Source of the DNA: an uncultured Desulfobulbaceae bacterium
Lineage (GTDB): Bacteria; Desulfobacterota; Desulfobulbia; Desulfobulbales; BM004
DNA: 49,495 nt
Assembly: GCA_947259115.1 (NCBI GenBank)
Contig: CAMYKS010000030.1
Coordinates: forward strand, 1 to 49,495
Reading direction: 5' to 3'
The notes beneath the pieces were generated by a model. It saw only the letters and a program-made list of their open reading frames with translations. It did not search any database and had not been told where the DNA came from. A program made the translations under genes and the position numbers. Positions 9,101-17,047 of the stretch are shown one piece after another (the first letter of the stretch is position 1; every line of letters starts with the position of its first letter).

Positions 9101-10040
9101 ATGTGAGTATCCTGCAGAATATCTCGTGGCGCGCCTGCTGGGTAAAAAGGGGGCTCTCTTTAGCAACTGGGAGTTTCTCATGACCGGCAGCGACGCGCTG
9201 GAGAGTTTGCACGACACTCCATTTTACCCCTACCTGAAGAAATATGCAGCCCCTGGCATCTGGCGCTTTTTGCGGCATGAATACTATTGGGTTTACAGTA
9301 AAATGAACCCATTTCTTCGTAAAATTTTCAGCCCCTATTTCATCTTTCATGAAATAAACATCCTCATTATCTGTCTCCGCTATTTGTCCCGCAATAAAGA
9401 TATCGAACGTATCAGGCAAGAGCTGCATAACAGCCTCCTGCATGACGACATACAGGCAATTCTCACCGGAAACTTGGAATTTACTGCGATATTGTCACAG
9501 CTTGAATTACGCCTCAACACCTATTCTGATCTTTTTAAAGGGTTAGCTGAGCTTTATGAAAAAAAAGGTATCACTGGTCTTGAAATCTTTATAAGGGATT
9601 GTTTCTTCCACTCGATTCTAGCGCAAAAACAACCAGACCAGATGCAGACATTTTTCCGTCACATGGTTGATTTGCACAATTCCATGTCCCTGGCCAAAAA
9701 CCTGCGCTGGCAAAGCGAAGTAGAACCGACAATTACCCCTGGGGGAACGATCCCGGCGGAGCGCTTCAAAAGAGCATACTTTCGTAAAGATCTGTCCCCG
9801 GTTATAAAATTTCTGCGTTTGCAGGTGCCCGCTGAGGTCGCATCTGATATGCAGAAACTGGAAATCACCCTGCTGAGCCTCATAACACAAAAGTTAAAAA
9901 GCAGGTCTTTGCAGCGAACAGTGGTCGGTGATATCCTTTTTTATCTATGGGAACAGTATCGCTATACCAGAAATATCAGTATGGTTCTCAACACCACTCT
10001 TTTGGATGATGAGCCTGTACGGGAAAATTTAGTCGCATGA
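9066..10040 (+). CDS. V/A-type ATPase subunit C/d (central stalk socket)
   Basis: A 324-aa protein of the AC39/subunit C family that links the central stalk to the K ring. Recognisable features are YLVARLLGKKGALF at the N-terminus and three helical repeats, with NILIICLRYLSR in the middle. The order E-C-F-A-B-D is the standard bacterial one. The start overlaps subunit E by 35 bases and the stop overlaps subunit F by four (ATGA), signs of translational coupling. Confidence 0.88.
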   Translation: MRKQGLLKSLHECEYPAEYLVARLLGKKGALFSNWEFLMTGSDALESLHDTPFYPYLKKYAAPGIWRFLRHEYYWVYSKMNPFLRKIFSPYFIFHEINILIICLRYLSRNKDIERIRQELHNSLLHDDIQAILTGNLEFTAILSQLELRLNTYSDLFKGLAELYEKKGITGLEIFIRDCFFHSILAQKQPDQMQTFFRHMVDLHNSMSLAKNLRWQSEVEPTITPGGTIPAERFKRAYFRKDLSPVIKFLRLQVPAEVASDMQKLEITLLSLITQKLKSRSLQRTVVGDILFYLWEQYRYTRNISMVLNTTLLDDEPVRENLVA

Positions 10041-10360
10041 ATAAACGGATTATTTTCTTTACAGCAAAAGATGCCATGTATGGTTTCAGGCTGGCCGGTT
10101 TTGAACAGCATGTCTGCACAAGTGAAGAACTGGAGCCTCTTTTGGAACAGTTTATCCCAAAAACCGAATATGGCCTCTTTGTCATTGATGAACGGCTTGT
10201 AAGCGAAAGTATTGATAACAGGTTGCGTGAGATGGAAAGAGGCCTGAACCTGGTTTTCGTCATCATGCCGCCGCCCTTGAAAACAGAAGCCAAAAGAGAG
10301 GATTATGCTGTGCGCCTTTTACGCAAAGCCATTGGCTATCACATACAACTGAACATATGA
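10037..10360 (+). CDS. V/A-type ATPase subunit F (central stalk)
   Basis: A 107-aa Rossmann-like protein matching subunit F: an FRLAGFEQHVCTSEELEPLL N-terminal stretch, YGLFVIDERLVS in the middle and a short LRKAIGYHIQL end, corresponding to the family's G-GF and RAIGY/KAIG motifs. It belongs to the rotor with subunit D. It has ATGA overlaps with both neighbours. Confidence 0.92.
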   Translation: MNKRIIFFTAKDAMYGFRLAGFEQHVCTSEELEPLLEQFIPKTEYGLFVIDERLVSESIDNRLREMERGLNLVFVIMPPPLKTEAKREDYAVRLLRKAIGYHIQLNI

Positions 10361-11976
10361 AACCAGGAATTTCCGGAAAAATCACTTCAATTTCAGGTGC
10401 AACCGTCCGCACAGACCTTTCAGGTCTGACCCTTTTTGAAAGGGTGTCAGTGGGCCTCCACAACCTGACCGGGGAAGTCGTAAGGCTCGAAAAGGAAGGG
10501 ACTGTTCTGCAGGTATATGAGGACCCGAGTGGACTGGGCCTTGATGAACCTGTACAGGGGCATGGTGCCTCACTTACCACAACACTTGGGCCCGGCCTGC
10601 TGTCCGTCATGTTTGACGGCCTGCAGAGACCACTTGATATTCTTGCCGCTAAAACAGGATCCTTTATTCATCCTATCCACCTGGAATCCTCTCTTGACCT
10701 CAAGAAACAGTGGTCCTTTACCCCGCTGGTCAACAAAGGTGACACTGTCTCAGGCGGTGTCAAAATCGGTTACATTGATGAGGGTGCTTTCCAGCATCCA
10801 ATTATAATTCCACCTGATAAAAAAGGCAGGGTGGAAAGTATGGCCCAGGGCGCAATTACCCTTGAGGAGCCTTTATGCAGCCTGGAAGATGGCAGCAGGA
10901 TTTTCGGCTATCACAGCTGGCCCATGCGGGTGCCGCGGCCTTACAGAAAAAAAATCAACCCCCAGGGGCCGGTCATTACAGGACAGCGCATAATAGACTT
11001 CCTTTTTCCCCTGGCACGGGGAGGAACTTCTATAATACCCGGGGGGTTCGGTACCGGCAAGACAATTCTGGAACAGACCATCGCCAAACATGCAGATGTT
11101 GATATCGTCATTTATGCAGGCTGCGGTGAACGTGGCAACGAGATGTCGGAACTGATCGAAGAATTTCTTGAACTTGTTGATCCACGCAGCAAATCCCCCT
11201 TAATGGACAGAACTGTTCTTGTGGTCAATACCTCAAACATGCCTGTTGCTGCCCGGGAAGCATCCATTTATACAGCTGTCACCCTGGGAGAGTATTATCG
11301 CGACCTCGGCTTCCACGTCCTGCTTCTGGCTGATTCCATTTCCCGCTGGGCTGAAGCACTTCGTGAAATATCCTCCTCATTGGAAGAGATGCCCGGCGAA
11401 GAAGGATATCCTACCTACCTGGCTTCCCGTCTCTCCTCGTTTGTTGAACGGGCAGGAGTGGTGGAAACCCTTTCCGGAGACATCGGCTCCCTCAGCATGA
11501 TTCTTTCCGTTTCCCCACCGGGTGGGGATTTTACCGAACCTGTGACCCAGGCTCTCCTGAGAACCTCCGGGGCCTTCCTGATGCTCGACACTGGACTGGC
11601 AAACAGCAGGCATTTTCCTGCAATCAACTGGATGCAGAGTTACTCGTTGTACCAGAATACCCTTGCAGATTACTTTGCAAAGAATGTTTCCAGGGACTGG
11701 GAAGTCCTGCGCATCCTTTGCCGTGAAATTATGCACAAGGAGGAAGCCCTCAAGGAAATTATGGAAATTGTCGGCATTGATGGCTTGCAGGAAGAAGACC
11801 GCCTGGTGATGACTGTGGCTGAAAAAATCCGTTCCGGTTTTCTGGCCCAGAATGCCTATACCGCAGATGCATTCTGTAGCCCTCAAAAAACAATGGATAT
11901 CATCCGCAGCTTTACTGACCAATTCCTCAAGGGTCAGGATCGCACTAAAGGGAAGCCCGAAAATGAGACTCTCTGA
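10357..11976 (+). CDS. V/A-type ATPase catalytic subunit A
   Basis: A 539-aa catalytic subunit with Walker A GGFGTGKT (residues 229-236), the following CGERGNEM catalytic Glu stretch, and the Walker B region HVLLLADSISRWAEALREIS. The V-type bulge ('non-homologous region', about residues 110-185) is present, which separates it from F-type beta. It is slightly shorter than archaeal subunits (about 580 aa). Its 3' end overlaps the B subunit gene by 14 bases. Confidence 0.97.
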   Translation: MKPGISGKITSISGATVRTDLSGLTLFERVSVGLHNLTGEVVRLEKEGTVLQVYEDPSGLGLDEPVQGHGASLTTTLGPGLLSVMFDGLQRPLDILAAKTGSFIHPIHLESSLDLKKQWSFTPLVNKGDTVSGGVKIGYIDEGAFQHPIIIPPDKKGRVESMAQGAITLEEPLCSLEDGSRIFGYHSWPMRVPRPYRKKINPQGPVITGQRIIDFLFPLARGGTSIIPGGFGTGKTILEQTIAKHADVDIVIYAGCGERGNEMSELIEEFLELVDPRSKSPLMDRTVLVVNTSNMPVAAREASIYTAVTLGEYYRDLGFHVLLLADSISRWAEALREISSSLEEMPGEEGYPTYLASRLSSFVERAGVVETLSGDIGSLSMILSVSPPGGDFTEPVTQALLRTSGAFLMLDTGLANSRHFPAINWMQSYSLYQNTLADYFAKNVSRDWEVLRILCREIMHKEEALKEIMEIVGIDGLQEEDRLVMTVAEKIRSGFLAQNAYTADAFCSPQKTMDIIRSFTDQFLKGQDRTKGKPENETL

Positions 11977-13318
11977 ACATAAATATAAAACCACCTCAAA
12001 AATAGCCGGCCAGCTTCTGTATGTGGAAAATGTCCATGCGGCACGCATTGGAGAAGTGGTCAAGGTCATCGGACCGCATGATATTGTCCTTGAGGGGGAA
12101 ATTCTTGAGATTGTCAAAGGCAATATCCTTATCCAGCTCTTTGGTGAAACAAGAGGGCTTAACGCGGAAAACATGGAAATTGTCTTTAGTGATACGATTC
12201 GCCAGGTTCCCCTTTCCAGGGATATCCTCGGCAGAAGATTCAATGGCTCCTTTGAACCCCTTGACGGTTTGCCCATGTTTTATGCATCAAAATGGCGCCC
12301 TGCCAGGGGCTACCCCATCAATCCGGTTGCCAGGCTTCGGCCTCAAGAGTTTATTGAAACAGGGATCTCCGCCATTGACGGCCTCAACACCCTGGTAAAG
12401 GGCCAGAAACTTCCAATTTTTTCCTGTGCCGGCATGCCGGCCAAAGAACTGGTGGCACAGATACTACAAAACGCCAGGCTGCGGGAAAGCTCTAAAGGAT
12501 TTGCCGTCATTTTTGTCGCCCTGGGGCTCACCTTCCATGAATATTCTTTTTACCTTGAAGCCCTGCAAAATATCGAGTCTGAATTTGCTGCTATCATCAA
12601 CATGGCCGATGATCCTGTAATGGAACGCTTGATGGCTCCCCGTTTTGCTCTGACAGTGGCTGAATATCTGGCATTTGACCATGACATGGATATTCTTGTT
12701 CTGATTACGGACATGACTAACTATTGCGATGCCCTGCGCGAGATATCCAATGCCAGAAAGGAACTCCCTGGACGCCGCGGTTATCCGGGCTATATGTATT
12801 CAGACCTGGCTTCTCTCTATGAACGGGCCGGCCGCATCAAGGATTCACAGGGATCAATAACCATGATCCCTGTAATTACCATGCCGGAAGATGACATCAC
12901 GCACCCCATTCCCGACCTGACCGGATATATCACCGAAGGACAGATAGTATTAAGCCGTGAATTACACCAGCAGGGAATATTCCCGCCCATTGACGTGCTG
13001 CCGAGTCTATCCCGGCTGATGCAGAAAGGTATAGGTGCGGGAAGGACCCGGGATGACCATAGAGACCTGGCAAACCAGCTGTATAAGAATTATGCCAAGG
13101 GCAGGGAATTGAAAAAGCTTGAGGCTATTGTCGGTAGAGAGGGCATGTCTGAAGGGGACCGCTTGCTCCTTGATTTTGCTACTCAATTTGAAAACGAATT
13201 TGTCCACCAGGAAGGGCTGGCCCGCTCCATATATCAAACCCTGGATAAAGGCCTGGAGATTCTTGAAAAATTCAACCTTGCCCCTGATGCTTTGCTGAAA
13301 CAAAAGGCGGAGGCATAG
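11963..13318 (+). CDS. V/A-type ATPase regulatory subunit B
   Basis: A 451-aa non-catalytic nucleotide-binding subunit. It has no canonical Walker A, as expected for B, but keeps LPIFSCAGMPAKELVAQI at the equivalent place and the diagnostic ITDMTNYCDALREIS and GRRGYPGYMYSDLASLYERAG motifs. The chosen ATG lies inside the end of subunit A and yields the conserved YKTTSKIAGQLLYVE opening; a longer in-frame extension reads only subunit A sequence in another frame. Arg in the YERAGR region is the usual contributor to the A-site. Confidence 0.97.
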   Translation: MRLSEHKYKTTSKIAGQLLYVENVHAARIGEVVKVIGPHDIVLEGEILEIVKGNILIQLFGETRGLNAENMEIVFSDTIRQVPLSRDILGRRFNGSFEPLDGLPMFYASKWRPARGYPINPVARLRPQEFIETGISAIDGLNTLVKGQKLPIFSCAGMPAKELVAQILQNARLRESSKGFAVIFVALGLTFHEYSFYLEALQNIESEFAAIINMADDPVMERLMAPRFALTVAEYLAFDHDMDILVLITDMTNYCDALREISNARKELPGRRGYPGYMYSDLASLYERAGRIKDSQGSITMIPVITMPEDDITHPIPDLTGYITEGQIVLSRELHQQGIFPPIDVLPSLSRLMQKGIGAGRTRDDHRDLANQLYKNYAKGRELKKLEAIVGREGMSEGDRLLLDFATQFENEFVHQEGLARSIYQTLDKGLEILEKFNLAPDALLKQKAEA

Positions 13319-13322
13319 GCAT

Positions 13323-13949
13323 ATGATCCATCCAACAAGAACAAACCTTCTTCTCCTCAAGGAAAAATCTTCTTCTGTCACCAACTCCATAGGGATTCTC
13401 AAGTCCAGGCGCCAGGCGCTTATCATTGAGTTTCTTAAAACCTCGACCCCTTATCTCGAGTCACGTAAAGCCATCCGGCAACTCTATGGCGAAGGTATTG
13501 TCGAGTTGTTTTTCAGTTTAGGCCATGCAGGTGAAGCTGTAATTGATTCCATCAGTGAAGTGACAGCCAGGGAATTTGGAATAGAAGTTGCAACCAGGAA
13601 ACTCTGGGGCCTGGAATATAAGGAGATTTCTCCCCGGGACTCTGCTGTGCGGCATATACATGCCAGAAATTATGACTTCCGCGCCACTACCGCTAACATG
13701 GAAGAAGCAACATGGCGGTTTGAAAAAATTGTGGATGCCATCCTGGATATTGCAGAATATGACAACAAACTGCAACGTTTAAGCAGGGAGATAATCCAGA
13801 CAACCAGGAGAGTCAGGGTTCTTGAGGAACGCATTCTGCTCAAACTGAAAAGCCAGATCAAATCAATAACACAGTATCTGGGGGAACGTGAGAGGGAAAC
13901 CTATTACAGGCTGAAACAGTTCAAGGAGATCAAACACTCTGCAAATTAA
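13323..13949 (+). CDS. V/A-type ATPase subunit D (rotor shaft)
   Basis: A 208-aa long antiparallel coiled coil with the subunit D pattern: HPTRTNLLLLKEK at the start, SRRQALIIEF, and the C-terminal RRVRVLEERILLKLKSQIKS helix preceding LGERERETYYRLK. It is the central rotor within A3B3. It starts four bases after subunit B and ends the operon; no strong terminator is visible after it, and the next gene (DUF1178) converges. Confidence 0.94.
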   Translation: MIHPTRTNLLLLKEKSSSVTNSIGILKSRRQALIIEFLKTSTPYLESRKAIRQLYGEGIVELFFSLGHAGEAVIDSISEVTAREFGIEVATRKLWGLEYKEISPRDSAVRHIHARNYDFRATTANMEEATWRFEKIVDAILDIAEYDNKLQRLSREIIQTTRRVRVLEERILLKLKSQIKSITQYLGERERETYYRLKQFKEIKHSAN

Positions 13950-13990
13950 GCCAAGCAAGTATTTTCAGGCTGCCGCGGGAGTGGATGAAC

Positions 13991-14434
13991 TCAATTTGTG
14001 TTGTCAGTTTTATGCGGCATGGGTATTTTCAGGAGATTGATACCCTCTTCCTTTAGTTTTTTTTCTTCAGACTCGGAGGCCACACCCCGGATATTGCGGG
14101 GCTCGGCCACACCATAGTGCATTTTAAGGGATTCCTTTGCCAGATCGGCTCCAACATTCTCAAAGTTTTCTGCAACAAATTTCTGTAATGTTTCAAGGGC
14201 ATTCGCAGCATCTTCCCGGGATACTGAATCCGAATAGCCCTTACTTAAAAGAGTATCCACTTCACTGCCGGATGATTGGAAACATATGGGAGAGAGAATT
14301 TTTCGTATCTCCCTGCTGCCGCAGCTGGGACACGCTATATAAGAAGCTGACAGCTGGTTTTCAAAGTCTCTCCGATCATGGAACCAACCTTCAAATGCGG
14401 CGCCGCAGACACATGCCAAGTCAAAAACGATCAT
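13991..14434 (-). CDS. DUF1178 family protein
   Basis: A 147-aa protein opening with MIVFDLACVCGAAFEGWF and containing CPSCG, a rubredoxin-like pair of Cys motifs typical of DUF1178. The body is helical and ends with the family's ARNIRG-like stretch (EPRNIRGVASESEEKKL) and a GINLLKIPMP tail. The family is widespread in Proteobacteria with no known function. It is a single gene converging on the ATPase operon. Confidence 0.88.
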   Translation of the reverse strand: MIVFDLACVCGAAFEGWFHDRRDFENQLSASYIACPSCGSREIRKILSPICFQSSGSEVDTLLSKGYSDSVSREDAANALETLQKFVAENFENVGADLAKESLKMHYGVAEPRNIRGVASESEEKKLKEEGINLLKIPMPHKTDNTN

Positions 14435-14766
14435 GCTGTACTCATTTGTCTTTTTGAACCATTTTGCTTTATCATATGGTTATTACATAAAATGCAATTT
14501 CAGGTCTTGTCAATACTGAAAAACACTTCCAGCACATGCGATACAGGGGTATTAATTTATGATTACGGTTTTTTTTGTATTAATCTCGTTATAATACTGA
14601 TATGTTTATGTATGTATATATGCATGCCATATATAAAAAAAGATACCCAATATTTAGGCATTATTATTGCTTACAAAACAGTAACACTGATTAATTAATG
14701 CTGTAACTTCAAACCGTTCAATATCATCTACTTTCAGAGGGTTGAAGCATCAAGGAGCAGAATATC
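14435..14766. other. AT-rich intergenic region without a gene
   Basis: 332 bases of AT-rich sequence with several TATA-rich stretches (about 14580-14650). It is expected to hold promoters for DUF1178 and the P-II-like gene, but no defined operator or structured RNA was recognised. Confidence 0.4.
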
Positions 14767-15084
14767 ATGAATGATCTCAGTCTTATCACCTGTATAGTGC
14801 AAAGAGGAAGAGCGGAAAAAGTAGTTGCTGCCGCACTAAAAGCGGGCGCACCCGGGGCAACCTATTATTACGGGCGCGGGACGGGTGTGCGACAGAAACT
14901 CGGTGTCCTGTCAAAGCTAATTGTTCCTGAAAAGGAAATAATTTTGATTGTTACCAAGGATAGTATAACCGATGAGGTATTTGAAGCAATCATCAAGGCA
15001 GGCAAGTTGGATAAAAAAGGCCAGGGATTTGCCTATATTCATAAAATCGACCGGGCCATTGGTTTTCTGGATGATTATTCCTGA
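14767..15084 (+). CDS. P-II-like regulatory protein
   Basis: A 105-aa protein with the P-II ferredoxin-like fold: beta1 LITCIVQRGRAEKVVAAALK, a T-loop region GRGTGVRQKLG, and B-loop/C-terminal parts EIILIVTKDS and GKLDKKGQGFAYIHKIDRAIG. It lacks the classical T-loop uridylylation site (Tyr51 of GlnB) and the glnB signature pattern, so it is a divergent P-II-like sensor rather than GlnB or GlnK. AAGGAG precedes the ATG. It lies 62 bases upstream of an unknown membrane protein that is its likely partner (inference). Confidence 0.82.
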   Translation: MNDLSLITCIVQRGRAEKVVAAALKAGAPGATYYYGRGTGVRQKLGVLSKLIVPEKEIILIVTKDSITDEVFEAIIKAGKLDKKGQGFAYIHKIDRAIGFLDDYS

Positions 15085-15146
15085 TAGTTATTTTAATAAG
15101 ACTCAGCAGTTATGAGTCCAATCGTTACTTCAAAAATATAAATGCC

Positions 15147-15638
15147 ATGGGCGGCTTAATAAAAGATTTCGCTTTAACCGCGTTGATCATTATCCTCAAC
15201 CATTGGATATATGGTGTTGAAGATACCATTTCCTATGAATTCATAGTAAATTTTATCGCCCGAAACCAGGCACTCTTTCTCGCCTTTGGAATCCTTGGGT
15301 CCATTACCCTGCTGCTTTCTTCCTCCATGTTTGAAAATTTAGGACTCTATAAAATCACCTATGCACTCAGCAAGATATTGGTCAGAGTGAGCCAGTTTTT
15401 GATCATTTTTATATCCATTCTCAATATTGTTTTCTATGCAGCCATGGGCAACAATCTCATGCGGGATAACGGCTATCTGCTGCTGTTTTCATGTGCTTTG
15501 ATTTTGAGCGCCTCCTGCTGGGCCCTGCGCATAATTGATTTCAACTACCACACAAAAAATGCCGTTTTGCCAGTCAGTGTAGTTGCTTTCATGTCAATTG
15601 TACTTGTCGAGTTAGTCTGGCCTTTTTATAAGTTCTAG
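15147..15638 (+). CDS. Hypothetical membrane protein, paired with P-II-like gene
   Basis: A 163-aa protein with about four hydrophobic segments (around residues 8-20, 41-58, 80-100 and 108-130) and a final one near 140-158. I do not recognise the family. There are no signal peptide or metal motifs. Its closeness to a divergent P-II-like gene suggests a controlled membrane partner, as with AmtB and GlnK, but it is far too small to be an ammonium transporter. Confidence 0.65.
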   Translation: MGGLIKDFALTALIIILNHWIYGVEDTISYEFIVNFIARNQALFLAFGILGSITLLLSSSMFENLGLYKITYALSKILVRVSQFLIIFISILNIVFYAAMGNNLMRDNGYLLLFSCALILSASCWALRIIDFNYHTKNAVLPVSVVAFMSIVLVELVWPFYKF

Positions 15639-15749
15639 ATCCAATACTACTCGAGCATCCATCAAAATAATAGCCCTGCCCAGAAGTGCATTATGAGCAA
15701 GGTTTTACCTGTATCTCCACCCGTGAACAATAGGGGACAGGACTACAGA

Positions 15750-16292
15750 CTAAAATGAATCGTTATAGACAAATTCTTGTATTTCCCGCCGTTTCGGCGG
15801 GGATGGTTCATGATCCGGGTACCCTAAAGGAATGAGTACCAGAACCTCATGCTCTGCGGGCAATTTTATTATCTCTCCTACCTTGTCATGGTCAAAGAGG
15901 CCGACAATGACCGTTCCCAGTCCTGATTCATGGGCTGCCAGACAAAGATTCTGGGTTGCCAGGCCCAGGTCATACATGAACCAGTCGCCAAATTTGGTTG
16001 GAAACTCGTCGTTGTAATAGCCGGATTTTTTTAATTGGCCGCAAACAACCAGAAGAACAGGAGCATTGGCAATTGCCAGCGATGAGGGATTGCGGGACGA
16101 GACGTTTTCCTGGATTCTTTTCTTGATTGCCCTGTCTTTTACCACAACAAAATTCCAGCACTGGGTGTTGGCCCAGGATGGCGCCCAGCGTGCGGCCTCA
16201 AACAGCTTATTCAATAAATCCTCCGGGATATCCTTCTCCTGGTAACGCCGAATGCTTCTCCTTGACCGGATGATATCCATTAACTCAGACAT
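15750..16292 (-). CDS. Nitroreductase family FMN oxidoreductase
   Basis: A 180-aa protein with the nitroreductase N-terminal FMN motif (IIRSRRSIRRYQ), the APSWANTQCWNFVVV stretch and the C-terminal GLGTVIVGLFDHDKVGEII and IPLGYPDHEPSPPKR motifs. Such flavoproteins use NAD(P)H to reduce nitroaromatics, quinones or other acceptors, and the substrate cannot be told from sequence. It is cytoplasmic, with GGGAGGCAAAA before the ATG. It lies next to WrbA, another NAD(P)H flavoprotein, in the same orientation. Confidence 0.9.
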   Translation of the reverse strand: MSELMDIIRSRRSIRRYQEKDIPEDLLNKLFEAARWAPSWANTQCWNFVVVKDRAIKKRIQENVSSRNPSSLAIANAPVLLVVCGQLKKSGYYNDEFPTKFGDWFMYDLGLATQNLCLAAHESGLGTVIVGLFDHDKVGEIIKLPAEHEVLVLIPLGYPDHEPSPPKRREIQEFVYNDSF

Positions 16293-16340
16293 TTTTGCCT
16301 CCCTTTATAAAAAATTAATATCCTACCGCGGCAGGTAAGT

Positions 16341-16420
16341 ACCCTTAACTACAGGGTATAAACACCCTTAACCACAGGGTATAAATGCCGACTCCGGGTA
16401 AGTGACGACTCCGGGTAGGT
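16341..16420. repeat. Two adjacent short tandem repeats beside wrbA
   Basis: Two copies of a 23-bp unit (16341-16363 and 16364-16386, two differences) are followed directly by two copies of a 17-bp unit (16387-16403 and 16404-16420, two differences). Both units contain a GGGTA core, and the block ends three bases before the wrbA stop codon. There are no spacers, so this is not a CRISPR. Confidence 0.75.
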
Positions 16421-16423
16421 ACC

Positions 16424-17032
16424 CTATGCCAGTTTTTTGGCGATTGTTGCAACATGCTTGCCCTGAAAACGGGCTCCATCCAACTCATTGGTACTGGGCA
16501 TTCTCTCTCCCTGCCCTCCTGCAATTGTCGAGGCACCGTATGGTGAACCACCGGTGATTTCATCGATACGCATCTGTCCCTGGAAGGCATAGGGCAGCCC
16601 CACCACTACCATTCCCTGATGAAGCAGCGATATATGAAAACTGAGAATGGTTGACTCCTGGCCGCCATGTTGGGTGGCAGTACTTACAAAGACACTGCCG
16701 ACTTTGCCTACCAGGGCGCCTGCCAACCACAACTTGCCGGTAGAATCCAGGAACTGGCGCATCTGGCCGCACATATTCCCGAAACGTGTCGGCGTTCCAA
16801 AGATGATGGCATCCGCTTCAGCCAGTTCCTCCACAGTGCAGACCGGCACCTGTGACATGGTTTGCTGGGCCTCAACAGCACCCATTTTTTCAAGAACTTC
16901 GGCAGGCAGGGTTTCCGGAACCCTGCGTAATATTGCTTCAGCCCCTTCTACCTGGGCTGCACCTTCGGCAACAGCCTGAGCCATTTTATAAACGTGACCA
17001 TACAGGGAATAAAACGGAATAAGCACTTTCAT
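16424..17032 (-). CDS. wrbA: WrbA-type NAD(P)H:quinone oxidoreductase
   Basis: A 202-aa flavodoxin-like protein with the WrbA signatures: phosphate-binding [13 protein letters not shown], the [18 protein letters not shown] loop, [13 protein letters not shown] and [13 protein letters not shown]. WrbA proteins are FMN-dependent two-electron quinone reductases thought to limit semiquinone stress. Length is typical. A GGAGGAGAATC ribosome site precedes the ATG. Confidence 0.95.
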   Translation of the reverse strand: MKVLIPFYSLYGHVYKMAQAVAEGAAQVEGAEAILRRVPETLPAEVLEKMGAVEAQQTMSQVPVCTVEELAEADAIIFGTPTRFGNMCGQMRQFLDSTGKLWLAGALVGKVGSVFVSTATQHGGQESTILSFHISLLHQGMVVVGLPYAFQGQMRIDEITGGSPYGASTIAGGQGERMPSTNELDGARFQGKHVATIAKKLA

Positions 17033-17047
17033 ATGATTCTCCTCCTT

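Noticed and set aside
16341..16420. CRISPR-like array (also considered at 31143-31206)
   Set aside because: Units are directly adjacent with no spacers, only two copies each, and no cas genes are present.
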